DNA of 14,566 nt from contig CAZKOF010000049.1 of the NCBI GenBank assembly GCA_964554335.1, forward strand, positions 1 through 14,566. Direction: 5' to 3'. Position numbers and translations under genes: made by a program. Origin of the DNA: UBA3263 sp964554335. Lineage in GTDB: Bacteria; Bacteroidota; Bacteroidia; Bacteroidales; Muribaculaceae. Shown in pieces: positions 1 to 6,834 of this stretch (position 1 is its first letter; every line of letters starts with the position of its first letter). The notes under the pieces are model-generated. The model searched no databases. It saw nothing but the letters and a program-made list of their open reading frames with translations, and was not told the DNA's origin.

Positions 1-91
1 ACAGCCTAATAAGAGCATAAAATTGATTTTTAACAAATTTTAGGAGACACTAGTGGTATGACTTTATGGGTTTATTATGTAAAAATCCTTG

Positions 92-119
92 CTTAATCTG
101 TTGATATTGTACGATTAAG
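92..119. terminator. weak inverted repeat downstream of the TetR gene, possible terminator
   Basis: Seven-base perfect arms (CTTAATC at 92-98 and GATTAAG at 113-119) flank a 14-base spacer. On the plus strand a T-rich run follows; read on the minus strand the right-hand flank is AAGGATTTTT. It lies 36 bases past the stop codon of the TetR gene, where the end of the minus-strand operon would be expected. The stem is short and AT-rich and the loop is long, so this could be chance. I see no gene in bases 1-154. Confidence 0.2.
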
Positions 120-154
120 TCTATTTTTGTTGAATTTTTAAGGAATGTGATTGT

Positions 155-793
155 TTAGGATTTGTCCGGTGAGAGCAAATTTGTCATTTGCTTCACGATG
201 TAGGGTTTCCACATTTCAATCAGGGTTTCAAAGGTTTCTCCATCTCCGGTAAGCAATGGGGCAGCTAAATTTTTTGATATGAACGGGAATGTGATTGCTC
301 CATATAAAGAATAGAAAATTACATGAAGCGGCACATTGTTCAGTTTTCCTTCTGCCATTTCCTGAGATAGACTATCAACAAGCGTTACAAATAATTGCTT
401 TTCTGCGATACGATTGACAACATCCAATATATAATCGGCATCGCGTTGTACCTCACGGGCCATGAAAAGTGGCAATGACGGGTTCTTTCTGAACACGTCA
501 AAATATGTGTCTACCAGAATGCCTACACGCTCCGGGACAGACATGTCACGATTGAGTACACTTTCATGCAGATGAGGCAAAATCTGTTGTATAATACTTC
601 CCAACACGGCCTGGAACATTCTATCTTTGGTTCTGAAATAGTAATGCAAGGTCGGACGATTTATTCCGGCTCCGGCCGCAATATCACTCATACTTGCGCC
701 GGTGAACCCTTTTTCGATAAATATGGTTTTGGCCACTTCGATTATCTTTGACTCCATGTCGGAAGGCGCAACCGTAGATGTATTTTCTGTCAT
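155..793 (-). CDS. TetR/AcrR-family transcriptional repressor
   Basis: A 212-residue protein, a typical length for TetR-family repressors. Residues about 16-62 form the N-terminal DNA-binding domain: an amphipathic helix (KIIEVAKTIFIEKGF), the helix-turn-helix with its SDIAAGAGIN segment (36-45), and the family-typical recognition end PTLHYYFRTKD (47-57). The rest is a helical ligand-binding and dimerisation domain of unknown ligand. The start used gives a 15-residue tail before the first helix; Met13 (base 757) is a possible alternative. The gene follows the large dehydratase-activator gene on the same strand after a 63-base gap, so the two are probably co-transcribed. The palindrome upstream of that gene is the likely operator, which would make the operon autoregulated and inducible by a small molecule, perhaps an acyl-CoA. 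Family assignment is secure; target and ligand are inferred. Confidence 0.95.
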   Translation of the reverse strand: MTENTSTVAPSDMESKIIEVAKTIFIEKGFTGASMSDIAAGAGINRPTLHYYFRTKDRMFQAVLGSIIQQILPHLHESVLNRDMSVPERVGILVDTYFDVFRKNPSLPLFMAREVQRDADYILDVVNRIAEKQLFVTLVDSLSQEMAEGKLNNVPLHVIFYSLYGAITFPFISKNLAAPLLTGDGETFETLIEMWKPYIVKQMTNLLSPDKS

Positions 794-856
794 TTCAATA
801 TAGTTGTTTATAACAATTAAAACTCATTATCAAGTCGAAAAAACTCAGGTTGTTTT

Positions 857-3800
857 TCAAACCTTGATTTTCTCCGATGCTGTTGAAATCGTATCGAGAA
901 AGAGCAATAGCCGGTTTGTGACATTGACATCGCTCACTCCGCTATCAAAATCCAATGACAACACATTTATTTCGGGACTGATGTTTTTTATACGCTTTTC
1001 TATACCTTTTGATACGATATGGTTGGCAATACACCCAAAGGGTTGAAGGCTGATTATATTTCTCACGCCTTGTCTGAAACAAGACAGTATCTCGGCCGGC
1101 AGAAGCCATCCCTCTCCAAACTGTGCGTTGAGATTTATAACCCGTTTGGCAGACTCCGCTTCCTCAAATATGTTTGTGAACGGTCGGAAGTATCGGAATT
1201 TAGACGCTACGGCATTGACTTCTTGTATTTGTCGCCATAATATCCTGAAAACGAATTTGTTCGCCATCATGGGAACAACAGACCTTTCTATATGGTTTTC
1301 TTTGCGTACCTGCCTGTTTACAAATGACTGCATGAAGAAATCTAAAAGAGCGGACGGGACAACTTCAAGTCCCCTTTGCACAAGCCATTCGGTAATATTT
1401 TTATGAGCGTACGGGTTGAATTTGAGAAATATCTCTCCTACAATCCCGACCTTAGGGCAATCTTTGTCCGAACAGATGGCGTCAAACTCCTGAGACGCGA
1501 CTCCAAGCAATTTGTATAAATATACGGATTTATTTTGCTCTATTATTGATGCGCCCTCAGACAAAAAATGATCCCTGAGTCGAGCCGCTTTGCCTATTGA
1601 ATTTTCGCGTGGAGCCGCCGCATAATAGAATTCGGCGATGCAATCACTGAAAAAAATGGCACGGAGAGCAACGGGGAGCAGTTTCAACCAGTCGATTTTA
1701 AGTTTCGGCTGTCCTTTGCCGATATCCGAACCGAAAGACAATACCACAACCGGAACCTGACCGAAACCGGCTTCACTGAGGGCTTTTCTCATCAAGGCGA
1801 CATAGTTGCTTGCCCGACATTGCCCTCCGGTCTGTGTCATTGCAATCACGGTGTTTGCCGGGTCATATTTACCGCTGAGCATAGCCTTTACTATATCCCC
1901 GACAATAAGAGTAGCAGGATAACATACCTCATTATTGGCATATTTCAGGCCATACTCTCCTGAAAGACTATCGCTCACAGGGAGAGTTTCGGCATCATAA
2001 CCGTCAAGGCTAAGTATCGCCGGTATCAACGGGGAGATAAAAGGCGTGAAAAACGGCACAAGCACTTTTTTGCTCTTAGGATTTATCTCACTTTCATATT
2101 GGAATGTTTTCCCATTATCAATTCGGGATGATTTTGACAAATCAAGCTCCCCCTTCAGTTTCAGGCTTTCAATAAGCGAACGTACACGCAGTTTCATTGA
2201 ACCGACATTGTTTATGTCATCCATTTTGAGAAGAGTATGGCTTTTCCCGTTATTGACAAGCATATCCCGCACTTCATCCATTAGGAATGCATCCGGACCG
2301 CAACCGAAAGATGTAAGCTGCGCAAACTGTAGGTAAGCCGGTTGCAACGTACTCCATTTGGCCGCTTTCAATATGCGGTTCGGATAACCCCATTGGGCAA
2401 GATAGTACGCTTCGTCGATTTTAATATCGGCATCACGAACAATATCCTCAGTGATAACATCTATTCCCATTCCGGCAATCATATTGCCAAGCCGATGTTG
2501 TATGAGCGGGTCTGTGTGGTAAGGACGTCCGGCAAGCAGAAGCACAAATCTCTTTTCCGCACTCGCTTTTTCCCATACACTCTGATTTGCTTCCTTTATG
2601 GCTCTGACAAATTTTTCCTGTTCGGCCTCGGCCTTTATGAAAGCTTTTGAAATTACCCCCTCTATGATTCCAAGACTTTCAAGATAGGAGCGACATTGAC
2701 GGTAAAGCAACTTGCGGTCTTTGAACGATATTGTGGGAGAATCGACGGGGACACCATTTCCCTGTATTCCCTTGACGACCTCGGAATATCCGGTTACTAT
2801 CGGACAGTTATAACTGTTTTGTCCGTTTGTTTCCCTGCGTTCAAACACGACGAACGGCAGAAAAATACGATCAACCTTCTTGTCCGAGAGATTTTGGATA
2901 TGGCTATGTACCAGTTTTGCCGGAAAGCAAATGTTATCTGACATCACCATCCATGCACAAGTTTCGTAATGCGTGAAATTTGAGTTGTCTGAAAGGACAA
3001 CATTTATGCCACATTCGGTAAGCAAGGTGTGCCAGAATGGGAAATCCTCATACATATTAAGACAACGCGGTATTCCGATTGTCAGTCCTGCGTTTTCAAG
3101 GTTTATGGAAATACGGTCAAAAAGCAATCTGTTCTTCAACTCATAAAGGTTTTCCCCAATACGCTCGTTGTTGTCGCCGTTGTTGAAAACGCGCTCACAT
3201 CTGTTGCCGCTATAATATTTCTTACCGCTTGCAAATTCATAACGCGACACAAGGCATTGGTTATCACAACCATTGCAATTAAACAGACGTGAGGTGTATT
3301 TCATCTTCCGCATCATCTCATCAAGAGTTGTACCTGCGGTTGTATGATGTCCGGCATAAAGTGCACAACCGTATGCGCCCATCAGTTCCGGCAAATCGCA
3401 CCGTGAAACATGAACGCCCGTAAGTATCTCCATAGCGCGGACAACGGCATCGTTCCTCATTGTGCCTCCTTGCACCACTATGTTTTTACCAAGCGCCGAA
3501 ATATCCTTGAGTTTCAAGACCTTGTAAATGCAGTTTTTAACAACTGAATATGCAAGTCCGGCTGCAATATCGTTGACAGTAGCACCTTCACGCAAAACCT
3601 GCTTTACTTTCGAGTTCATAAAGACGGTACATCTTGTTCCGAGGTCACAAGGATTTTCTGCATGACAGGCAGCCTCCGCAAAATCTTCTACCTGATATCC
3701 CAAAGTATTTGCGAAGGTGGATATAAAAGAACCGCAACCGGAAGAACAAGCCTCGTTAATTTCAATACGGTTTACAACACCATCATCTACAAATATAGCT

Positions 3801-5104
3801 TTCATATCCTGTCCGCCAATGTCAAGAATAAATGACACGTCTTTATCCATAGATGCTGCGGCTATATAGTGGGCAATAGTTTCCACGATGCCTGAATTAA
3901 GTTGGAACGCCGCTTTAATCAAGTCTTCGCCATATCCGGTGGAACAACTGCCTATGATATTCAGCTCCGCGCCTCTGTCGGTGCATAGTTGTTTCAGTTC
4001 CGACAGCCCGGTTTCAACCGCTGTCACAGGGTTGCCTCCGTTTGTGTTATAATAGGAAAACAAAATGTTTCCATCAACATCCGTTACCACTATTTTCGTT
4101 GTGGTCGAGCCGGAATCAATCCCTAAAATGACATCCTGCCGACCATTTCTCAATTCTGATTTCGGGAGATTATGTTTCTTCATCCTCTCCTGCCAATCCT
4201 GATATTCTTTATCGGAGCTGAAAATCGGCAACAAGCCAGTCGGTTTTGCAGTGTTTATTCCTTGTGGATATTCAATCATTGAGATAATCTCAGACAACAG
4301 ATGTGTGCCGAAGTCCCCATTATCTGTCAATGCTGTTCCTATCGCCGGGAGCAGTTTTCCGTTATCAGGAATAATGGTTTCTGCTTCATCAATGTGAAGA
4401 TAATCGCAGAATGCTTTGCGGAGAGCCGGAAAATATGATAACGGACCGCCACAAAACAATACCGGAGGTCTGATTGTACTGCCGTGGGCAAGTGTCACGA
4501 TGGTTTGCACTGCAACTGCGTGGAAAATCGAAGTGGCAATGTCCTCTTTGGAAACATTCTTGGCTACCAAATTCTGCACATCAGTTTTACAGAAGACACC
4601 GCATCGGGAGGCAATAGGATATATACGGGCAGATTTTTGGGCGAGGTCACTCATTTCCTCGATATCAACGCCTAAGATCACGGCCATCTGGTCTATAAAT
4701 GCGCCCGTACCTCCGGCACAATTTCCATTCATGCGCAAATCCTTTGCTTCGGTATTCTCAAAGAAAACGACCTTGCTGTCTTCTCCTCCAATATCTATCA
4801 ACGTGCGAACGTAGGGATGAAAATGTCTGACAGCCTTTGATGCTGCCACAACCTCCTGAACAAACGGGATGCCTGTTTCCTCAGACAAACCCATTCCGAC
4901 CGAACCTGTTATACGTACTGATGCTTCCTGTTCTCCGACCGTCGCTTGCAACTCATGCAGAATATCACAAATTACCTGCCGTGATTTCGCATTATGACGA
5001 ACATACTTAGAGAACAATATCTCACCGGCAGCACTAATGGCTACCAGCTTTGCCGTCGTGGAACCTAAGTCTATACCTATGTTGAGCATATTATTAAAAT
5101 TCAT
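857..5104 (-). CDS. 2-hydroxyacyl-CoA dehydratase activase-related protein with two BadF/BcrA-type ATPase domains
   Basis: A 1415-residue multidomain protein. Two ASKHA-fold ATPase domains of the BadF/BadG/BcrA/BcrD (HgdC-like) family lie in tandem. The first has its phosphate-binding loop at 10-19 (GIDLGSTTAK) and DIGGEDSK at 104-111; the second has GIDSGSTTTK at 328-337 and DIGGQDMK at 428-435. Each carries the two cysteines that in HgdC homodimers hold a shared [4Fe-4S] cluster: Cys129 and Cys168 in the first, Cys453 and Cys492 in the second. A further cysteine cluster (Cys610, 613, 617, 636) precedes a C-terminal half resembling the acyl-CoA dehydratase activase-related domains (DUF2229/COG3580/COG3581 type), with motifs such as GIPRCLNMYEDFPFW and TQTGGQCRASNY. 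The family couples ATP hydrolysis to low-potential electron transfer onto radical dehydratases. The substrate here is unknown, and no separate dehydratase alpha/beta genes lie in the window. Met6 (base 5089) is an equally credible start because GIDLGST follows at once. The TetR gene lies downstream. Confidence 0.93.
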   Translation of the reverse strand: MNFNNMLNIGIDLGSTTAKLVAISAAGEILFSKYVRHNAKSRQVICDILHELQATVGEQEASVRITGSVGMGLSEETGIPFVQEVVAASKAVRHFHPYVRTLIDIGGEDSKVVFFENTEAKDLRMNGNCAGGTGAFIDQMAVILGVDIEEMSDLAQKSARIYPIASRCGVFCKTDVQNLVAKNVSKEDIATSIFHAVAVQTIVTLAHGSTIRPPVLFCGGPLSYFPALRKAFCDYLHIDEAETIIPDNGKLLPAIGTALTDNGDFGTHLLSEIISMIEYPQGINTAKPTGLLPIFSSDKEYQDWQERMKKHNLPKSELRNGRQDVILGIDSGSTTTKIVVTDVDGNILFSYYNTNGGNPVTAVETGLSELKQLCTDRGAELNIIGSCSTGYGEDLIKAAFQLNSGIVETIAHYIAAASMDKDVSFILDIGGQDMKAIFVDDGVVNRIEINEACSSGCGSFISTFANTLGYQVEDFAEAACHAENPCDLGTRCTVFMNSKVKQVLREGATVNDIAAGLAYSVVKNCIYKVLKLKDISALGKNIVVQGGTMRNDAVVRAMEILTGVHVSRCDLPELMGAYGCALYAGHHTTAGTTLDEMMRKMKYTSRLFNCNGCDNQCLVSRYEFASGKKYYSGNRCERVFNNGDNNERIGENLYELKNRLLFDRISINLENAGLTIGIPRCLNMYEDFPFWHTLLTECGINVVLSDNSNFTHYETCAWMVMSDNICFPAKLVHSHIQNLSDKKVDRIFLPFVVFERRETNGQNSYNCPIVTGYSEVVKGIQGNGVPVDSPTISFKDRKLLYRQCRSYLESLGIIEGVISKAFIKAEAEQEKFVRAIKEANQSVWEKASAEKRFVLLLAGRPYHTDPLIQHRLGNMIAGMGIDVITEDIVRDADIKIDEAYYLAQWGYPNRILKAAKWSTLQPAYLQFAQLTSFGCGPDAFLMDEVRDMLVNNGKSHTLLKMDDINNVGSMKLRVRSLIESLKLKGELDLSKSSRIDNGKTFQYESEINPKSKKVLVPFFTPFISPLIPAILSLDGYDAETLPVSDSLSGEYGLKYANNEVCYPATLIVGDIVKAMLSGKYDPANTVIAMTQTGGQCRASNYVALMRKALSEAGFGQVPVVVLSFGSDIGKGQPKLKIDWLKLLPVALRAIFFSDCIAEFYYAAAPRENSIGKAARLRDHFLSEGASIIEQNKSVYLYKLLGVASQEFDAICSDKDCPKVGIVGEIFLKFNPYAHKNITEWLVQRGLEVVPSALLDFFMQSFVNRQVRKENHIERSVVPMMANKFVFRILWRQIQEVNAVASKFRYFRPFTNIFEEAESAKRVINLNAQFGEGWLLPAEILSCFRQGVRNIISLQPFGCIANHIVSKGIEKRIKNISPEINVLSLDFDSGVSDVNVTNRLLLFLDTISTASEKIKV

Positions 5105-5123
5105 TATTACCTGACACTGAATT

Positions 5124-5130
5124 CAAACTA
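5124..5130 (-). promoter_or_regulatory. possible -7 promoter box of the dehydratase-activator/TetR operon
   Basis: Read on the minus strand this is TAGTTTG, one T short of the Bacteroidetes -7 consensus TAnnTTTG. It would place the transcript start about 13 bases before the annotated ATG at 5104, or about 28 before the alternative ATG at 5089. A TTG lies 23 bases further upstream, slightly longer than the usual spacing to the -33 element. The box touches the palindrome at 5131-5158, so a bound repressor would block it. The match is imperfect and this is an inference. Confidence 0.35.
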
Positions 5131-5158
5131 CATTGTCTGACACATATGTCAGACAATG
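5131..5158. promoter_or_regulatory. palindromic operator candidate for the TetR repressor
   Basis: A perfect inverted repeat: arms CATTGTCTGACA (5131-5142) and TGTCAGACAATG (5147-5158) around the spacer CATA. It lies 26 bases upstream of the ATG of the first gene in an operon that ends with a TetR gene. TetR repressors bind such palindromes as dimers, usually overlapping the promoter. An extra CTGACA half-site lies at 5111-5116. No long T-run follows the repeat on either strand, so it is not a convincing terminator. That this TetR protein binds it is inference. Confidence 0.72.
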
Positions 5159-5277
5159 CAAAATTATAAATATTTTTTAGGATGACCAAATTTAAAACCC
5201 TCAACCGCAATATTTAACACTTCTTCACACAATAAAAGATACCTTAAATATACGGTTTTATATGAGATTACCAAGAA

Positions 5278-5312
5278 AATCAGCCACTTAGTTTTATACT
5301 AAATGGCTGATT
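5278..5312 (-). terminator. hairpin terminator of the minus-strand hydrolase/125-residue gene unit
   Basis: Arms of 15 bases (5278-5292 and 5298-5312) pair around a 5-base loop. The single mismatch on the plus strand becomes a G-U pair in minus-strand RNA, so the stem is complete only in that orientation. On the minus strand the stem ends in GATTTTCTT, a U-rich tail. The hairpin lies 85 bases past the stop codon at 5398, so it probably ends transcription before the next operon, though T-rich sequence on the plus side (5319-5323) would allow bidirectional action. It lies well upstream of the dehydratase-activator promoter. Confidence 0.6.
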
Positions 5313-5397
5313 AGTCTATTTTTATGACTGCGAATTCTTATATAGAACTCACGTTTATTATGTTAGTGCAGGGCATTTTTAGTACTTCGAATTGGGG

Positions 5398-5775
5398 TTA
5401 GGAGAAGAAGTGGGATTCGGCGGGGTCGGGAGAGAGGGAGGTGACGCGGAAGCCGCCGTCGGTGGCGGTTAGGGTCAGGTTGCCGGGGAGGCCGGGCAGG
5501 ATGTCGCCGTCGCTGACCCATTGGGCGGGAAAGATGGGGTCGACAGTCGCAGGGTCTATGGCGTCGCGCGAGAAGATGAAAGCGCGGTTGCGGTTTTCGG
5601 CTTGGGAGAATACGGAGCGTGAAAAACGTGTGTTGATGAACACTACTGTCTCGCCGGGGTGGCCGCTGATGATTTGTGCGAGTTTCCCGTCGTTGTCGTC
5701 TCCGTCGGAGAAGTTGAAGACAACTATTGCGCCGGGGAAAAGTTGGACTTCGGCGCCGCTATTGAGTTTTTCCAT
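5398..5775 (-). CDS. hypothetical protein, 125 residues
   Basis: I do not recognise this family. The predicted protein is soluble-looking, acidic in part and free of cysteine, with no signal peptide or membrane segment. It alternates short hydrophobic strands (VQLFPGAIVVFNF, ETVVFINTRF, NRAFIFSRD, NLTLTATDGGFRVTSL) with polar turns rich in Asp, Gly and Pro, which suggests a small beta-rich fold. It lies on the same strand as the PhnP-like hydrolase, 149 bases after that gene's stop. The gap is occupied by the hairpin array, which ends 10 bases before this ATG. Base composition matches the GC-rich genes to the right rather than the AT-rich operon to the left. An overlapping plus-strand frame of similar length (5441-5785) exists, but its product is a basic, low-complexity sequence typical of an antisense shadow. 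Coding status is likely, function unknown. Confidence 0.68.
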   Translation of the reverse strand: MEKLNSGAEVQLFPGAIVVFNFSDGDDNDGKLAQIISGHPGETVVFINTRFSRSVFSQAENRNRAFIFSRDAIDPATVDPIFPAQWVSDGDILPGLPGNLTLTATDGGFRVTSLSPDPAESHFFS

Positions 5776-5784
5776 ATCGTTTTA

Positions 5785-5924
5785 GGCGGCCATTAGCCGC
5801 GGTTATGGGCGCTTGCGCGCCGGTTATGGGCAGCAGAGCTGCCGGTTAAATGTTAGGGTTAAGGGCGGGCAGATTAACCAATTAACCGGCAGCTCTGCTG
5901 CCCCTAACCGGCGCCAACGGCGCC
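5785..5924. repeat. array of five short GC-rich hairpins with GGTTA linkers
   Basis: Two head-to-head groups of small palindromes. On the plus strand group A reads: stem GCGGC/GCCGC with loop CATTA (5786-5800), linker GGTTATG, stem GGCGC/GCGCC with loop TTGC (5808-5821), linker GGTTATG, stem GGCAGC/GCTGCC with loop AGA (5829-5843), then GGTTAA. Group B, read on the minus strand from 5924, is: stem GGCGCC/GGCGCC with loop GTT (5924-5910), linker GGTTAGG, stem GGCAGC/GCTGCC with loop AGA (5902-5888), then GGTTAA. Stems differ but stay paired, linkers are conserved, and both groups end with the same hairpin plus GGTTAA. The array fills the gap between two co-oriented genes and touches the hydrolase stop codon. 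It resembles REP/BIME-type palindromic elements in layout; I do not recognise a named family. Confidence 0.85.
5822..5909. repeat. 28-base near-perfect inverted repeat within the hairpin array
   Basis: Bases 5822-5849 and 5882-5909 are reverse complements with one mismatch (GGTTATGG against GGTTAGGG), separated by 32 bases. Each arm itself contains a 6-base-stem hairpin, so the RNA could fold either as two small hairpins or as one long stem. The spacer holds a further 6-base pair (GGTTAA at 5858-5863, TTAACC at 5874-5879). It lies in the transcript between the PhnP-like hydrolase and the 125-residue gene, where it could reduce read-through or protect the upstream mRNA end. Confidence 0.85.
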
Positions 5925-6701
5925 TTATTCGTCAGAGTGGTCGGGAATATGAACCACCAGGCCGTCGTAGGCCAGTTTCACCCCCTCGGGCAATCGCAGG
6001 GAAGCTTCGGCTGCGGGGCCGATACCGTGACTCATGTGGGTTATGTAGGCAATTCGTGGTTTGACTTCGGCAATGATGTCGAGAGCCTGTTGGAGCGACA
6101 GGTGGGAGTGGTGCTCCTTGAGTCGCAGAGCGTTGATGACAAAAGTGTCGATGCCGCGTATGAGTTCGAGGGTTGAGTCGGGAATTGTCTTGGCGTCGGT
6201 TATGTAAGCGAGGTTTCCCATTTTGAAGCCAACAATCGGCAGGCGGTGATGCATTACAGGCAGGGGCACGACGTCGAGGTCGGCAACGTTGAAGGGCTTG
6301 GTAGTGATTTCGGTGATGTTGAATGCCGGGACGCCGGGGTATGGGGCTTCGGCGAAACAGTAGGGCACACGGTCGCGCAGGTCACCGGCAACGTCGGGGC
6401 GGCAGTAGATCGGAAATCCGTCGCCCATCGCACAGTAGGGCCGCAGGTCGTCGACACCGCCGACATGGTCGTAATGGCTATGGGTAACCAGCAGGGCCTC
6501 AAGCATCGGAGAGTCTTGTGCGAGCATTTGCTGACGGAAATCGGGCCCGCAGTCAATCAGTATATTTTTGTCTTTGAACGTAACCATTGCCGAGCAGCGC
6601 AGGCGTTTGTCGTGTTCGTCGCGGCTGCGGCATGTCGGGCAGTCACACATAATCTGAGGCACTCCGGTACTGGTCCCGGTACCTAAAAACGTCAGCTTCA
6701 T
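5925..6701 (-). CDS. PhnP-like metallo-beta-lactamase-fold hydrolase
   Basis: A 258-residue cytoplasmic metal-dependent hydrolase, the usual length for the PhnP-type phosphodiesterase branch of the metallo-beta-lactamase superfamily. It opens with LTFLGTGTSTGVP (3-15). The cysteines of CDCPTC (Cys19, 21, 24) match the structural zinc site of PhnP. The catalytic metal-binding motif is THSHYDH (His74, His76, Asp78, His79). Further candidate metal ligands are His151 or His152, Asp169 in ITDA, and His222 in YITHMSH (219-225), with His225 a possible structural-zinc partner. All core residues are present, so the enzyme looks active. E. coli PhnP cleaves cyclic ribose phosphates in phosphonate breakdown, but no phn genes are nearby, so the substrate is unknown; cyclic nucleotide or phosphodiester hydrolysis is a fair guess. 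The gene is divergent from sprA (133-base gap) and is followed by the hairpin array and the 125-residue gene on the same strand. ATG at 6701 fits the family's N-terminus. Confidence 0.93.
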   Translation of the reverse strand: MKLTFLGTGTSTGVPQIMCDCPTCRSRDEHDKRLRCSAMVTFKDKNILIDCGPDFRQQMLAQDSPMLEALLVTHSHYDHVGGVDDLRPYCAMGDGFPIYCRPDVAGDLRDRVPYCFAEAPYPGVPAFNITEITTKPFNVADLDVVPLPVMHHRLPIVGFKMGNLAYITDAKTIPDSTLELIRGIDTFVINALRLKEHHSHLSLQQALDIIAEVKPRIAYITHMSHGIGPAAEASLRLPEGVKLAYDGLVVHIPDHSDE

Positions 6702-6834
6702 AATAGTAGATAAATAAAATAGAGAAACGATGAATTTATTATAAATCTATAACGCCCCGGGGAGGGAAAATGTTTTTCGTTGTCGGGCGCAATATCGTGC
6801 GGGAGCATTGCGTTATCTAACAAGTTACATTGCA

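Noticed and set aside
804..816. Small palindrome TTGTT-TAT-AACAA just upstream of the TetR start codon
   Set aside because: Arms of only five AT-rich bases are expected by chance here, and the 12-base-arm palindrome at 5131-5158 is a far better operator candidate.
5441..5785. Plus-strand open frame of 114 codons opposite the 125-residue gene
   Set aside because: Its product is basic, low in complexity and rich in Arg, Ser and Pro, as expected from the antisense of a GC-rich gene. The minus-strand frame has a more natural composition and follows the hydrolase.
5850..5870. TTAGGG-like motifs in the hairpin array spacer, considered as telomere-type or CRISPR repeats
   Set aside because: There is no tandem reiteration of a fixed unit and no regular unique spacers; these are parts of the GGTTA linkers of the hairpin array.
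6254..6556. Minus-strand 100-codon frame inside the PhnP-like hydrolase gene
   Set aside because: It overlaps the hydrolase in another frame and yields a Pro/Ser/Thr-rich product without recognisable motifs, while the hydrolase frame has all catalytic residues.
6754..6761. CCCCGGGG palindrome in the hydrolase/sprA intergenic region
   Set aside because: An eight-base palindrome with no loop and no nearby repeat is not enough to call an operator or terminator.
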